64,000 bases of DNA from Anoplopoma fimbria. Lineage: Eukaryota > Chordata > Actinopteri > Perciformes > Anoplopomatidae. Location: contig NC_072460.1 in NCBI RefSeq assembly GCF_027596085.1, positions 7,022,512 to 7,086,511 of the forward strand, written 5' to 3'. The notes beneath the pieces were generated by a model that was not told the origin of the DNA, did no database searches, and worked only from the letters and a program-made list of their open reading frames with translations. The translations under genes and the position numbers were made by a program. Position 1 is the stretch's first letter; every line of letters starts with the position of its first letter. This document shows positions 25,705 to 38,934 of the stretch, one piece after another.

Positions 25705-26940
25705 ACTCATTTATTTAATGAAATAATCAATAATACAACACATGAGGTGGTTGTGATGGTGGAGGAAGAGGTAGAGCAATAGTCACAAGGTTATAATTTC
25801 CACACTGTAAACCTTCATAAATAACTGGATGTCAAGTATTCAGCTGCTTACTGCACGGCTAACGAATGAGAGGAGTGATTGAAACCGCTGATGTAACTGT
25901 GAGGTGCTTTTTCTGAACTAATGCTATGCTCCATAAAAACAAAAAACACTAATAACCAAAGTAACAAATCCATTGCAGTGTACGCACCTAATGCAAACAA
26001 CTGATGACCAAATCATTCTTGAGGTCAGCTATGAACAGAAAGAAATGTGAATTATATTTAAAATCAGTCATACCATTTGTAAATCACATGTATAGATATA
26101 AATGAGAAATCATTCATTGACTCAGAAATGGGATCAAAAAAAAAAATTTAATTACAAATTGGTAATTGTAATGCTCTAGCTGTGTTTAAAACTCAGTTCT
26201 TTAGACTCAAAAGAATCAATGAAAAAAGAAACGAGGCGGAATCGCAGAACTTGTTGCTGCCGACCTTGTTGCTGCCGACCTTGTGTTCGGGACATATTGT
26301 ATGAGCGGTGACAAAATGTGCTTCGTGTTTCCTTTATTCATATTGAAATATGATGAAGAAGCTGTGTTTATGTGTTTTTGTTTATCTCGTCTGTGGCCCT
26401 CTACAAGGGCTCGACCTCTAAGTGTTTGAGCATCACGTTATCTCCTTCTCAATGAGCTTTTGTCACTTTGCCCAAAAGGTTCCTAAGCAACCTGGAGTGG
26501 GATGTCTTTCCGTGGTCCTCTCACTTTCTTCCATCATTGTCTCGATCTGACGCTCATAGTAGCCTTGGCTGAAGCACGGTGCGACAGGCAGCATTGATTT
26601 ATTGGCTCTTTATGTGTTAGACTCTTATATTTACACACTTCTGTCTTTTATCATCCATTGATCCAGTGATTATCTTTCACCTGTAATGCGATGGACGAGA
26701 GGTTAAATATATGAGATTGTCCTTAAGGTCACGCTGTATAGGTGTACAGACAGACAAATTTCATATGAGGTACTATGGCCAGATCATCCTGCTGTTTGAC
26801 CCCCCATCCACAAACACAAGATAACATGTATGAGAATGTGTGGTGCACATACCAAACTAGAAAAGGCAGTGGATTAATGCCTCAACCTACCAGGCACAAA
26901 GGCTGTGTTTGATGCTACATTATTTTGTTGGAAAGTAGAT
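25705..26940. other. Intergenic, no gene recognised
   Basis: Nothing identifiable apart from a direct repeat of TTGTTGCTGCCGACC at 26250-26281. Confidence 0.5.
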
Positions 26941-26944
26941 CAAA

Positions 26945-27380
26945 CAACCAGAACGAAATGGTAAAACAACCTAAAAGAGACACATAATGGCCACAAAGAG
27001 ACATCAATTGACCAAAGTGGATGCTAAACAACCACAAAGAGCAGTTAAATAACCACAAAGACACATGAACGGAACAAAAGTGATGTTAAACCACCACAAA
27101 GATACACATAATTCCCATTAGGAGAAACCGTACAACCACCAAATGATATAAATTGACCAAAAAGCAATGCTAAATGATCACAAAGCAACAAAAAATTGTC
27201 CAAAATAAATGCTAAACAACTAAAAGGAGATGCCAAACAACCACAAAGAGACATAATTGAGCAAAAGCAATGCAAAATAACCAAAATCAGAACCACAGGG
27301 ACCGTAAAACACAAACCACAATAAATGCTAAATAATTAAAAGAGATGCCAAACAACCACAAAGAGACATGCAAAACAACG
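26945..27380. repeat. Degenerate minisatellite, CCACAAAGAGACAT type
   Basis: Imperfect tandem repeats of about 20-40 bases built on AACAACCACAAAGAGACA, AATTGACCAAAA and ATGCTAAA. The Leu/Cys-rich minus-strand ORF is an artefact of this array. Confidence 0.85.
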
Positions 27381-28203
27381 CTTTCAGTCAGTCTCTTGTA
27401 GGAATTTAAGGGTTCTTTTACACATCTATACTCACATCTCAAAACATGTCCATGTAAAGAGCAATTATTTCCTGACGTGTTGTCATCACGACGTTGCCAG
27501 GCTACAGGCAGAGACTTTAGGAAGTAACCCCAGCCAAGAAATAGTGATGCAATGATCTTCTTATCTCACTCTCATCAAGAGCACAAATGCTGGTTCAGTA
27601 TCCTAAGATGTTGAACTCTCCCATTAACAGATGTACTGACCTGTATCAGCACAAGCCTGCACAGGAAAAATAAACACCCTCACTTCCTTGTTCCACAAGC
27701 TTAATGGAGAGGTATGGAACGGATGAACAGCTGAGGTCCATTAATAGACACTGACGTTGAAGATGATGAGTGTGACATCACTCTGTTGTTGTGTTGATGG
27801 AATTGAATAGTTCTAACTAAAATAGGATGAAATATAAAACAGAGCAATAAAAAGCGACGTTTCAAATAAAGACATGTCTGCAGCTGAGGTAAATAAAGAG
27901 ACAATGAAGATAAAATAACTTCAGTATCTCAGGATAATAATTGTGATCGTGTGAATTACTTATCTCACAGGTTCAGCTGTGACAGTGGAATATTCTCAAT
28001 GCTAACCCAGCTTGCTTATTGTCGCCAACTTTCTGCTGTGACGTTACCAATATGCAATGACCTTTTAAACAATCAATGCATTCGTCAAACCACGGCGTCT
28101 TCATCAGCACTGTTAGCAACACGCCCACGCCAACGCAGCTCCTTGTTTTTCTCTTTTTTTCTTTTTAAAAGCAGTGCTATTTTTGGTGCAAACACACACT
28201 GAC
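27381..28203. other. Intergenic, no gene recognised
   Basis: No recognisable coding exon or repeat family. Confidence 0.5.
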
Positions 28204-28414
28204 CTTGATGAAGCATGAATCACGTTTAGGACAAAAGCAAACACCTCTTCACTTCTGCTCTTGTTGTCATCCAGGAGGGGTAGGAGGTGGGCAGGGTCGA
28301 CGAGCACCTCGGGGGTCCACATGGAGGGACGGCTGACTCCTTCCCCAGGGAGGGACAGAGTGAACTGGTCTTTCTGAGGAGACTCCGGTTCCTTCGGTGT
28401 GTGCGACAGGCTTG
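28204..28414 (-). CDS. Possible orphan coding exon, product not recognised
   Basis: A 211-base minus-strand stretch is open throughout, bounded by a plausible acceptor (GACTAAT branch-like motif, then TTCTGCAG at 28420-28415) and donor (TCAAG|GTCAGT at 28204/28203). The 69 complete codons include DQFTLSLPGEGVSRP, WTPEVLVDPAHLLPLLDD and VFAFVLNVIHASS, an ordinary globular-protein composition. I do not recognise the family and see no partner exons nearby. It could be one exon of an unseen gene, a relict exon or chance. Confidence 0.3.
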
Positions 28415-31210
28415 CTGCAGAACATCTATTAGTCTAGTAGCCAGTAGCTAACCTATTCATGAAAAAGTGCTGAATAACCGTTGACTGTTTAGCTGATGTA
28501 GATGGAACACATTCATCTTCAACACATTTTACAAAAGGGGTGACCTCATGAGTAAAAGGCGTTCATGTCATCATTTTCCACTTTACATATGTCATTTAAC
28601 CTTCCTCCTCATCCTTCTCTCAGGGGTTTCACAGTTTTTAGCCATGGACGGTACTGTGGGAATGAGGAAGACGAGTGCCCAGCCAAACTCCTCTTGTAAA
28701 CTCACTGTTTTGGTTCAGTCTCTCATCACCCTGGTTTCCAGTTCTTTTCGATAAACAAATTTAAGTGTATGACCAACTGTATCCAACTGTATGACCTGCT
28801 GACTTGCTATTTCAATTTCAAGTGATTCAGCACTGCACAGTCCTTATAGTAGAGCTGCAAACTATACTCCGGTCTAACCGAATTGTTTCCATTTGTTGTT
28901 GAGCTGATTTCTAACTCCCCATATCAAAATGTGCTGATAAAAGGTCATCATTTCTAACAAAATGAGCCACACCAGTCCTGTGGACTACCTTTACTCAGAC
29001 TGGGGAGATTCTTTTAGAGCTAAAACGCTTTTCAAATAACTCTTACACCAAACACTTTAGTCGTAAAGTTAGGACTAATACCAACCCTACTGTCATTATT
29101 CTAACTCAGCCACTAAGGGGGGACTTTCAGCCTTAGGATGTTTTGAGAATACATCTGTTACTTCTCAGTCTCTATTTCAAACTCTCAAGCCAGAGATGGT
29201 GATTGTTGGATCAACAAAGGTTAAATTAAGTGTGATTTACAATGATCACAGAGGGATTAAATGACTGTTTCTGTCAATGGAGTCTGGTTGCTTTGAGGAG
29301 CCCATATATCAGCTGTTTCTTTTCCACATCTTACACTGTGAATTAAGGGTTTAGTTTGACCAAAACAGGGTTTGCAATTAGGATAATTGTCCAAACCCCT
29401 GTAGATTCTATTTATAATACTTTGACTTCGGATGTCATGTTTCCATCACTGCCGATTGAAGCCGGAGCCGATAAAGAGAGTTATTTAAATGTTAAATGAT
29501 TGTAACCTTTCCTACTGAAGGTGAAGCCAGATGTTAGTGAGTGTTAGTGTATTTTTTGGTCCACTGGGAAACGGGCTATAGAGAATCATCAGCCAAAAGA
29601 AAACTGCGAGTATCAAGGACATTTTTCCTAAACAGTACAGTCATTTCAAACATTAAATCAGCCAGTATTAATCTCATTTAAATCACATAGCATGCAAACT
29701 CTCCTCCTTTGGGATGCTAATAGTTTCTATGGCTAATGTTACAGTAAAACACAAGAGTGTAATAATGTACATATGAATCACTGAGTCTCAGATAGACCAT
29801 GTTAAAAGTATGGCTACACTATATACTAGTTTCAAAGCCTGACAGATCTTCTTCCTCTGTGCTATAGAGCTCCATTAAAAACACATCAGTGAGCCACTCT
29901 GTTGCACTGGGTGACATGTTCCTTCATTACCATCAACACACACACTGTAGCTTGTTGTACCCAAATCTTACATACATTGTCCTGCTGTTACAAATACTCA
30001 CTAGAGCACAAAATGTTGATTAATCCACAGCTGAAAATAGTCCCTAACAAATGCAGTACTTCCTCTTATTTGAGTGAAGTTTGATAAAAACTATAGTGAC
30101 CAGCTGTTTTAGAAAATTACTCATAATAAAAACTATATATTTGTGTGTTTTTTTATGTCCTAGTAAAAACCAATGGTTTTGAGAGACTAAGATTGGGGTT
30201 TTTTGGGTCTGTTCATGGGATTTAAAAATAATAAGACAAATATAGAATAATACATATCCTTTAATGCAAAGATGAACGGTAGCAATCTCTTCACCTTCAC
30301 CGCTACTATGACGACTTAAGGTGTGTTCACACTAAACAAGGAACTCTCGACGCTGCATGATTAGTAGCCAAGTCAATACAAAGACACTAAGGATGGGAAT
30401 ATGCAAATCACATCATTTGTGTATTAGCACGAGATGGAATATTAAACTTGAACAAGAAGCTTTGGTGACACTGTGTAGTGAAGCTTATCAGCGTTGGGAT
30501 TCTACTCATGTCGTCACAGAAGTCCAGATGTTGTTGAATCAGAATTGGAGGAGTAGCAGTCCGTGGTCACCAAAAGTTATACGATAGTACTTCATATTTG
30601 TATTTGTATTTGGATGAAACTGTGTATAAATGTATGTGTATAAACCATAGACTATCTATGTTATAAACAATAACGCTGCTGCGGTTTCTATGTCTAAATT
30701 ATGTGTTGATGGATTGAATCTGCATTATCAATTAGTTACTTAGGCATCCTTTTTATCTGTTTATTGCAATTATATCACAGCAAATATGTTTATTTCGAGT
30801 TCATACAGCTGTAATTAAGCAGCTGATGTGTGGTTTGCTTGATAAAGTGAGTACACCTCAGTGAAATTGGGATGATGTACTTGACCCACACACGACGTTT
30901 AGTTTACCGACTTATCTGGGACATAAATCAGTATTTTTATATTTTTGAAGCGGTTATCTTGGGTTGGTTTTAGACATTAACACTTGCTAAATCTTTCTCT
31001 TGTATTTGACTCAGGTTATTCAGTGTTTAACTGCCGTCTTCAACTCAGATGACACGTTGAAGAGGAGGATCTCTGATCACCCGCCACCTGAAACAGCTTC
31101 CAGTCCAGCAAACTAAATAAGACACTGATGTTTCTGCTCACCTCCTGAAGGACGAGGCTGTTTGTTTCTGCCGTATTTTCAATAAATGATTAATCCACTC
31201 ATCATACACA
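28415..31210. other. Intergenic, no gene recognised
   Basis: About 2.8 kb with short ORFs lacking recognisable domains. Nothing supported as a gene or known element. Confidence 0.5.
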
Positions 31211-31212
31211 CT

Positions 31213-31213
<1 letters not shown>

Positions 31214-31298
<85 letters not shown>
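31214..31298. repeat. (CA)n microsatellite
   Basis: About 42 CA units. Confidence 0.97.
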
Positions 31299-31299
<1 letters not shown>

Positions 31300-33215
31300 G
31301 TTTGACCGATCCAGTGGGCCAGTATATTTTTTATTGACACAGAAGGGTTTTACATATCAGTCAAAGTGAACCAATTCTACGTCAAAAACATGCATCATGG
31401 GACAGACACAGTAGAAGTCTACTACTGTAGGAACGTCAGACCAGAGTAATGGCATTCTTGGAGGAGAGACACACACATAATAGATCCAATCAGAGTGTTA
31501 TACAACAGAAATGTCCTGAGCAAGGATATCTACAGTATATCATGCACAATGCTGTTTTAGTTGTTACTAAGGAACTCACAAATTTTAGAAATACGTGCAT
31601 TGACTAATTAAGAAGTTCTGCAAGCCTTTTTGGTGGCCCCTGATTAGTTGAGACAACATGCCAAGAACAACTGGATCTGGGGAGGAAATTTGCCAGATTG
31701 GGCCATTTTCAGCCCAATTGGCAGTTTTTAGAATGGATTATGTTAAAAAATAGCTTCAGTGTGTTGACAAAATTTGGGCCTGGTTTGTCAACCCCCCTAT
31801 TCATATTATTTTCTGGCTAAAACTGACCTTTTTAGTACCAGCCTGGCAGTACTGCAGTAGCTAGGAGGCTACTTGGCAGGTCAACCACAAGATGCTAGAC
31901 AAACAATTTTCTGAAAATAGTATTTCCATGTAAGATGTCTATAATAATATCCTACATATTTGTGATTGCAGGTACGTATTATGAACCAAACAAAAGGTTA
32001 TTGTGTACCGGCGGTCTTAAAAACCTCTTTAAAGGCGGCGCACAGATCTTCAGACAGGATCGGAAAGGTGTTAGAAACTCAAACACATCACTGACGGTAC
32101 GATGACAACATCCAAAACACAGGATTATTCACTCTCAGTGGCATCTGTGATGATATGAGAAATACTTTTTATATACTGAAGTCAAAAAAGTAAAATATAT
32201 TTTTTTTTATCTCTGCTAGGTTTTGAATTCTTGTTCAAAATAGCTGATGAATGCATCAGCTGCCCACATATTTTTTTCTTTAATAGAAGTCATCAGCATG
32301 AATAGGATGATTTACAAACCATTGTCATCGTTGGAACTGAGCTCCGAGTATGTACCAGTGTAAGTAAACACAAACTGCTTTCACAAAGTGCATTGAGTAT
32401 TTATAGATTGACAAAACGTCTCCACGTCTAGCAAAATAAATAAAAAAATAGTATAAAACAAATTAGAACTCATTGAGAAACTGGACGTTTCCCGTCCAAC
32501 ACCCCAACCCAGGTGTTCCGCTATGATGCTCTTACACAGACTCAATAAGCAATAAACAATATTTCATGGATGCAAGCCGAGGCAGCTAGGCTGCACACAT
32601 ATCACTAAGGCTTATATTGTTAACAAAATAGCCACTCATACAACTTCATAATTCAACAGGTTTTTCTTTTAGTTTCCTGCCATATAAGTTGGATTTTGAT
32701 TGACTATTCATATTTGTGAATAAATGTTTTTCGGTTTGAATAATGAAAACAGCTGGGAAGACATTGTAGTGACAATTGCAAATGACAAATATTTGTCTAA
32801 TGATTTGAGAGAACCCCCTAAAATGCTGCTGTTGAGGCTATGAGGGGGTCTGAAGTGTCAATCAAGGCTTCTCTTACCCACCACAGCCTCCTTATTTCTC
32901 ACACTGTGGGTCAGGGAGATTGACGATCTAGGGACCCGTCTAGCGTTGGTTTTCAGTGTGTCGAGGCGGCGTGTCAAAATTGTGACATGCATACTGTCAA
33001 CTAGCGAGTCAAAGCAGGCTGAGACCCGCACCCTCGGTCTTGGTCCTGTTGTTTGGTCTGCACCTGATCCCAAGCGAAGCGAACTAAACAGGCAAACACA
33101 CAGCTTGTTTGAACCGGACCAAACAGTGTGAAAGTGTGAAAACACCTCGGTGTCCCCAAACAGTCCTAAACCATCATACACAATGGCTGATACGTATGTA
33201 CGGCCATATTGACCA
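31299..33215. other. Intergenic, no gene recognised
   Basis: AT-rich. Near 33040-33130 is a stretch (GAACCGGACCAAACAGTGTG) resembling ends of teleost Harbinger/hAT-type MITEs, too diverged to bound. Confidence 0.4.
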
Positions 33216-33224
33216 ATGAAATAT

Positions 33225-33255
33225 CATTCTCTCTCTCTCTCTCGCTCTCTCTCTC
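33225..33255. repeat. (CT)n microsatellite
   Basis: CT run with one CG interruption, followed by a short CA run. Confidence 0.9.
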
Positions 33256-33421
33256 ACACACACACATACACAATACTCAACGATGTGTGTCACCTTGGGT
33301 TTCATAAACTCTCCCCCTTCCTGTTTGAGCAGCCTTGTTTGCATTTACATTCCCTAGTAACCTGGAGACCTGCATCTCACACAGAAGCCAAGCTTAATAC
33401 TCCCACATGTAGTTGGACCTG

Positions 33422-33546
<125 letters not shown>

Positions 33547-33859
33547 TGTAAAGCCTGGCGTTATCTTATGTGTCATGATTTACAGCACAATTACACACAA
33601 AACCAGATAGTAGCCTTGTATTGTTTGTCTTGTGTTCAATGGCCATGAAATCGTCACCGTCCTCATCGTCTTTCCATTTCCTTGCTCTGGTTCGGCGACA
33701 TGCTCCTCTATGTCTAGAAACACACACACACACACACACACACACCACCGAGTGGCTGACAGTGTGAGTGATAGGTAAACTCTCCTTAGGCTTTTCCATG
33801 CATCATCATCATCATCATCACACACACACACACAGCTCCCCGCCATCCCCCCACCCACT

Positions 33860-34670
33860 GACTCCTCGGTGACGCCTCACACCTCCACCAATGAACAAGA
33901 TCTGTTATGAGACAAAAGTGAGGTGAGCGTACAAGCGACAACAACACCGCCAACCTGAGCTCTTCACTGTATCTGGTGTGAAGGTAACCATAGCAGCCGT
34001 TGAGAATATCTGCCATCACCACCATAAATAAACTTCCTTGATGGGTGGAGGATGATTTCATACATTTTCGCCCCATTGAGTAGACAGACTCACGAGGCGG
34101 TGGCGATCCGGATAGGCAAGGGAAATTGTTTTTAATATTCTGCATGTTACTTTGTAATGACTTCTTTCTTGTTCTTGTTCTTTCTTGTACACAGCTAATT
34201 ATGATATGAAAGTGGAGTTATTAGAGCTGATACTGTAAAGGCAGGGATTGTTCACGTGGCGAAATAGTTCAGCTAAGTAGTGCAGAGCTGAAAAGCAGGT
34301 CCCATCCGACCGTCTCGTCAGTTTGTCCAATACTGACGCTCCGTCGGAGGCCCACTCAGCGTCTGACAGCGAGGCACCCTTTAGCCTCTGTATGAGACCA
34401 ACTCGGCTTACAACTAAGTCCTATGTAAACACATCCTCATCAGTATTAGAAGCTCTGATGTAAACTGATGTATAAAGAGCCACAAGGTCTGCCTAGGGAG
34501 GATATCAGGGTGGATGATTGTGTCCTACAGAGGTATTTCACTTAGCAGACTGCTGTACGTGTCCCCTGTGAAACCAAATCGACTTTAACTTATTTTACCT
34601 TACTTTTGTAAGGTAGTTTACTACTTGACTAACAATGCATACGTAAGTTACGTAACAAGTATAGTTATAC
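33860..34670. other. Intergenic, no gene recognised
   Basis: A 119-residue minus-strand ORF crosses 33786-34145 but shows no known domain and includes simple repeat; not called. Confidence 0.5.
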
Positions 34671-34728
34671 GTAACAAAGGCACTCATTTTAACCCAAATG
34701 TAACAAAGGCACTCATTTTAACCCAAAC
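34671..34728. repeat. Perfect 29-bp tandem duplication
   Basis: The 29-base unit starting GTAACAAAGGCACTC and ending AACCCAAA(T/C) occurs twice in succession, differing only at the last base. Confidence 0.92.
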
Positions 34729-34739
34729 ACAAGTTATCA

Positions 34740-34995
34740 ATTAACATTTTATTGTCTAAGCCTAACCAAGTTATCCTAAAAACTATTTTTATTTAACTCT
34801 TTTTAAAAAGACAGTGTGACTGCACGTTTCCTGTGAACACAGCAGTTTATTTTGAGAAGACACTATGTTTTGCTGCCCAATCTTAACCAAGTAGTTTTGT
34901 AGCCTGAGCCTAACTGAGTAGTTTTGTTTCCTAAGCGCAACCAAGTAATCCTAAAACTAAGTGAAACTACTTTGGAAGTTTATTTTGAAAAGACA
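34740..34995. repeat. Dispersed repeat built on AACCAAGTAGTTTTG
   Basis: Several imperfect copies of CCTAACCAAGTAGTTTTG occur here, with a longer duplicated phrase TTTATTTTGA(G/A)AAGACACT at 34848 and 34980. A related piece is at 45545-45595. Confidence 0.6.
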
Positions 34996-37630
34996 CTATG
35001 TAACAAGTGAAAAAACTGAAACGTCAAAAACTGACGCTAGAGGGGAACCTAGAGCGTCTTAGTTTGACTAAATTCACTCAGAGCAGCTGTCAATCGCAAC
35101 ATCCCACCCCTTTGTTACAGCATCAAATACAAGTAAATACCAAACTTGTCAAAAAACATTTAAACACTTAAACATACATCACATGGATGAGAAGTAGGCT
35201 TGCACAATTTGAGCCAAATGTGCAATGTTATTATTGAAGTATGTATTTAGCAATACATTTTTTATGTCAACCTGGTTGTCTTTAAATTTAGAGGTGGATT
35301 AGAGTAGAATATTATAACTATAACTGGGCTAAATGTTGTTTGTGGAGCAGCAACAGAAATGTTTACAACTGCAAAGTCACAGAGCATTAGCTGTCATAAA
35401 GTTAATGTTATTCTCGTTGGCAGGACAACTATAGGCTTAAATAATACATTGAGACTGAGACCGACCTGTGTGCCGAGTAAATGAAAGGGTTGAATCAAAT
35501 GGAACACAAAAATTATCTCTACCAAACAAAAGTGTGTGAAAAGGCAGCCTTGACACTGATTCAGATGACGCTGGTGGAGGTGGACGGTGATAGACTTACT
35601 GATATGCTGCTATCAGAAATACGACATCATGAACAATAAGCTGCCTTCAAAGAACATGCTTTGTTGAGGGATAGTGCTCTAAAAAATGAATTATTAAAAT
35701 ACACTTGACTAAAAGAACTAAAAATAAATATGGAAATATGTTTTGAAATGAGACTGACCTACAAACAGTATAGAGCAGTCCGTAAATTACCCAACGGTCT
35801 TTGAAAGGACTTTACAAAATACACAACGCACTGATGAGTTAGCTATTCTTAGAGTCCTGCTGGCAGGGGGATAAAATGTTTGATGGATGGCACTATGGAA
35901 CAGGTCATTGAATCGTCAAAAACGGTATCTGTCTTCATCGTTTATTTAATGATTGTGCTGGAGGGAAGGCCATGGGATTACAGGGTGTTATTATAGTACT
36001 TACAGTATTAAAGGTAAAAGGTTTGAGTAATAAACTTCTACTTATTACTTAGAATAAAACAGAATAGTAATTTTGTCAACAATTAAGCACATAGGAGTGT
36101 GGTATCATTTGCTCCGAAGACTTGCCGACTACATACAATTTTTGACCGACGAAGATAATTCCCTTTTCGGTTCACATCCGCCTCCCCTGTTTATCCTGTC
36201 GCATATTTGAGGAAGATAACGGTGACTTTCCATTATTGTGAGACTCACTAATAAATGATGCATCAGACAGTCACCTGCTTGACTTCCCACGTTTCCTTTG
36301 TGTTGCTCTGACGCAGTGTGTCGTTCAGACGTCCTGCAAGGCACCTAAAAGCATTTTGTCATTTCCTCTCCTGCAATATGGAGTGGTTTTCCCTGCATGC
36401 TGAATCTAGACAAGATCACACGGACGTCCCTGCCGGATGTCGAGCAGCAGGACTTCGCTTCTGCTGCATGCTACGCTGGCTATTTCAGTGTGTGACCCCA
36501 TAAAAGGTCACTATCAAACACATTCTGCACGTGTTAAAATGAAAGAAACTGTTGTTGTTGTTGGACTATCATCCTCCTCAGTGGAGGTCCTCCACAGTGA
36601 GGGTTCCCCTAAACATCCTCAGTAACAGGTCATCTTTGACCTCTTACACTCTTGATTTTTCCCTTAAATATCAGTTTCTTTAAGGGACCAGCATAATTTG
36701 CTTGTAACTATCAGTCACACATCAGACAGGTCTTTTTCCAAAAGTTGTCCAAATATTGGCGGAAACAAAAATAAGACACAAGTTGTAATAAATCTAAATT
36801 ACCATTCAAAGGAGTGGTTGAACATTTTGGGAAACATGATTGTTCGCTTTAATTGTAATGAAGATGTTTAGATGGCTCTCAAATCTAATGTCTGTGTGTT
36901 AGATAAAGAGCTGGAGTCAGGATGTGGTTAGCCTAGCTTAGCATAAATTATGGAAGTAGGGGGGAGAACAGCTTGCCTGGCTGCAGTCAAAAGGTCAAAA
37001 ATAGAGCCACTAACACCTCTAAAGCTCATTGATGTTTGTTTGTACACTAGGGTTTAATCCTGGGGATACAGGGGAAACGTTTCTGCAGACACAACTCTAA
37101 GCGGAATCTCTTCAAGCCATTCGAGCCGCGATTATAGCATGCACAACAACGGGTTATACGACCTCCTCTTCTCATCTTGGATTTCTCTAGCAATGATCAC
37201 GCTTTAACAGTATGTACATAAATTGATTAGTATAGGATGGTGAGGATGGATGAATTGATATGGGTAGATGGACACTAGCTGCCAGTTACTAGTTTGATAA
37301 AAAAAGTAGGTATGGATGATCAGCCCGTTCTCATTCCGAGGGCGTCAAATACCAACGCACAGTATAAAGACCAGAAGAAAACAGACGGATGGGTCAAACA
37401 AACACAGTACTTTCAACCAGGAGATGGCTAATTATGACCGATGTTTGCTTCCCAAAGTATTGTTGAAGTTGTTACGTTTTTTTAGGTTTGTGACGGGTTT
37501 TTCGTACAAATCTTACATTACGATGTTATTGTGAGCCTAACCATGACGTTTTTTCTAAACCTTCTAAACTTTCGACTGTGTGCTGGGCTACTCAGTGCAT
37601 CAGAAAGTGAGGCCAAGTGTCAATATGTGA
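34996..37630. other. Intergenic, no gene recognised
   Basis: About 2.6 kb; no supported gene, RNA or named repeat. Confidence 0.5.
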
Positions 37631-37639
37631 AAAGGTAGT

Positions 37640-37846
37640 ATGAGAACTAGTTGGGATGATAGAGGATTGGATTTTCAGAATGAAATAAGTGTGTGTGATA
37701 CAATTAAGAGGGAAAGGGCAGCTGGTAGGTGGTGTTATATGCCTTGTAACAATTCCAGTCAGTTAGCCAAGAGAGTGGCTCAAAGGACGTTTGCTAGGTT
37801 TCCCAGCTGTAGGGCTAGTGGAATATTGTGGCCGAAAATGGTCTGA
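37640..37846 (+). other. Unrecognised ORF in purine-rich tract
   Basis: A 68-residue ORF (begins MRTSWDDRGLDF; Cys at three positions) lies in a purine-rich tract that runs to about 38930 and differs in base use from its surroundings. The composition resembles old retroelement sequence, but no polymerase, protease or nucleocapsid motif is visible, so no function is assigned. Confidence 0.2.
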
Positions 37847-38934
37847 CTGGTGAGGAACTTCTGATTCAGGGGCCAGGAGTCAGTTAATGCCGGACATGGA
37901 GGTGAGATGGTGGAGGGAACATTTGTGAGAAAGTGAACAAACTAGTTACACGAATGGTTTTCTAGAGCAGTGGCTCGATCATTTACCCTAACGGGTGTGC
38001 CCAGGTGCCTTGCTAGTCACTCTGCAGGTGTGGTTGGGAGATGGGGGGGGCATGGCATGGACACATCTACAGGGGAGTAGGTGTGCAGAAAGCAGGCAGC
38101 TGGAAAGGGAGCAGCCGAGGAGGGAAAAGGATAGACTATAGGGAAATAAAGTAGAAGGCTAAGAAGAGACAACTAGGTTAGCCAGTGGGGCCCCTTGAGC
38201 CACTGGGTTGGGCTCTTGGGTTTTTGTGTTGGCTGTCAGAGGCATGTTTGGAAGAGCAGAGATGCTTTGTACGGCTGAAGGAAGGGTAAAGGAAGGGATG
38301 GTGGGAAGAAAGGATGTGTGTGCGTAGGGATATTGTGAGGCCTACGAACGCAAGGATGAAAAGAATGACGGACTGACCTGAGAAGGATCAGACACATAGG
38401 GAGCAGGCACAGGGGGAAATGCAACCTGGCCCTCTCTAGGGAGGGTTGATGATACTTACTGTGACACTTGTGACAATCCTGGGGGTGGGTGGCTCTGACG
38501 AGGAAACCGAAAGTTCACAGTTTCTCTGTTTTGTTGTGGCTGAAGTGTTGATGGAAGCTGAGTGGAGAGGGAACTGCCTGGCTTTTATGTCAATGCAGTT
38601 GAAGGTGAATGTTTTACCCTTTTAGGACAGGTCGAAGACGTGCCACGGCCCTGTGCCTGATGTAGGGTTCGAATTGTGCTTCACAATATCCAGGGTGCAC
38701 AAGATCCGATTTGGATGACAGTGGCAGGGCCATGGCTGATCCCAGACCTGCCCACTCTTCCCATCCTTGGACAGTGCCTTGTGTTTTGGCAGTTAGGGCC
38801 TCCCAACAGCTGTGGATTACCACTATTCTAAGCGCACAAGCGCCATCTACTTCCTGGGTGTTTGGGGCCTGTTGGCGCATGTTCTCTAGCACGAGAACAG
38901 GGCCCTCAATCCTGTCGTGGAAAATTCTGTGAGT

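Noticed and set aside
27045..27314. 89-residue Leu/Cys-rich ORF resembling a membrane protein
   Set aside because: It is the reverse translation of the CCACAAAGAGACAT minisatellite.
33786..34145. 119-residue minus-strand ORF
   Set aside because: Runs into CA and CAT repeats, no known domain and no splice-site support.
38614..38892. 92-residue minus-strand ORF
   Set aside because: No recognised motif; kept only as part of the purine-rich block observation.
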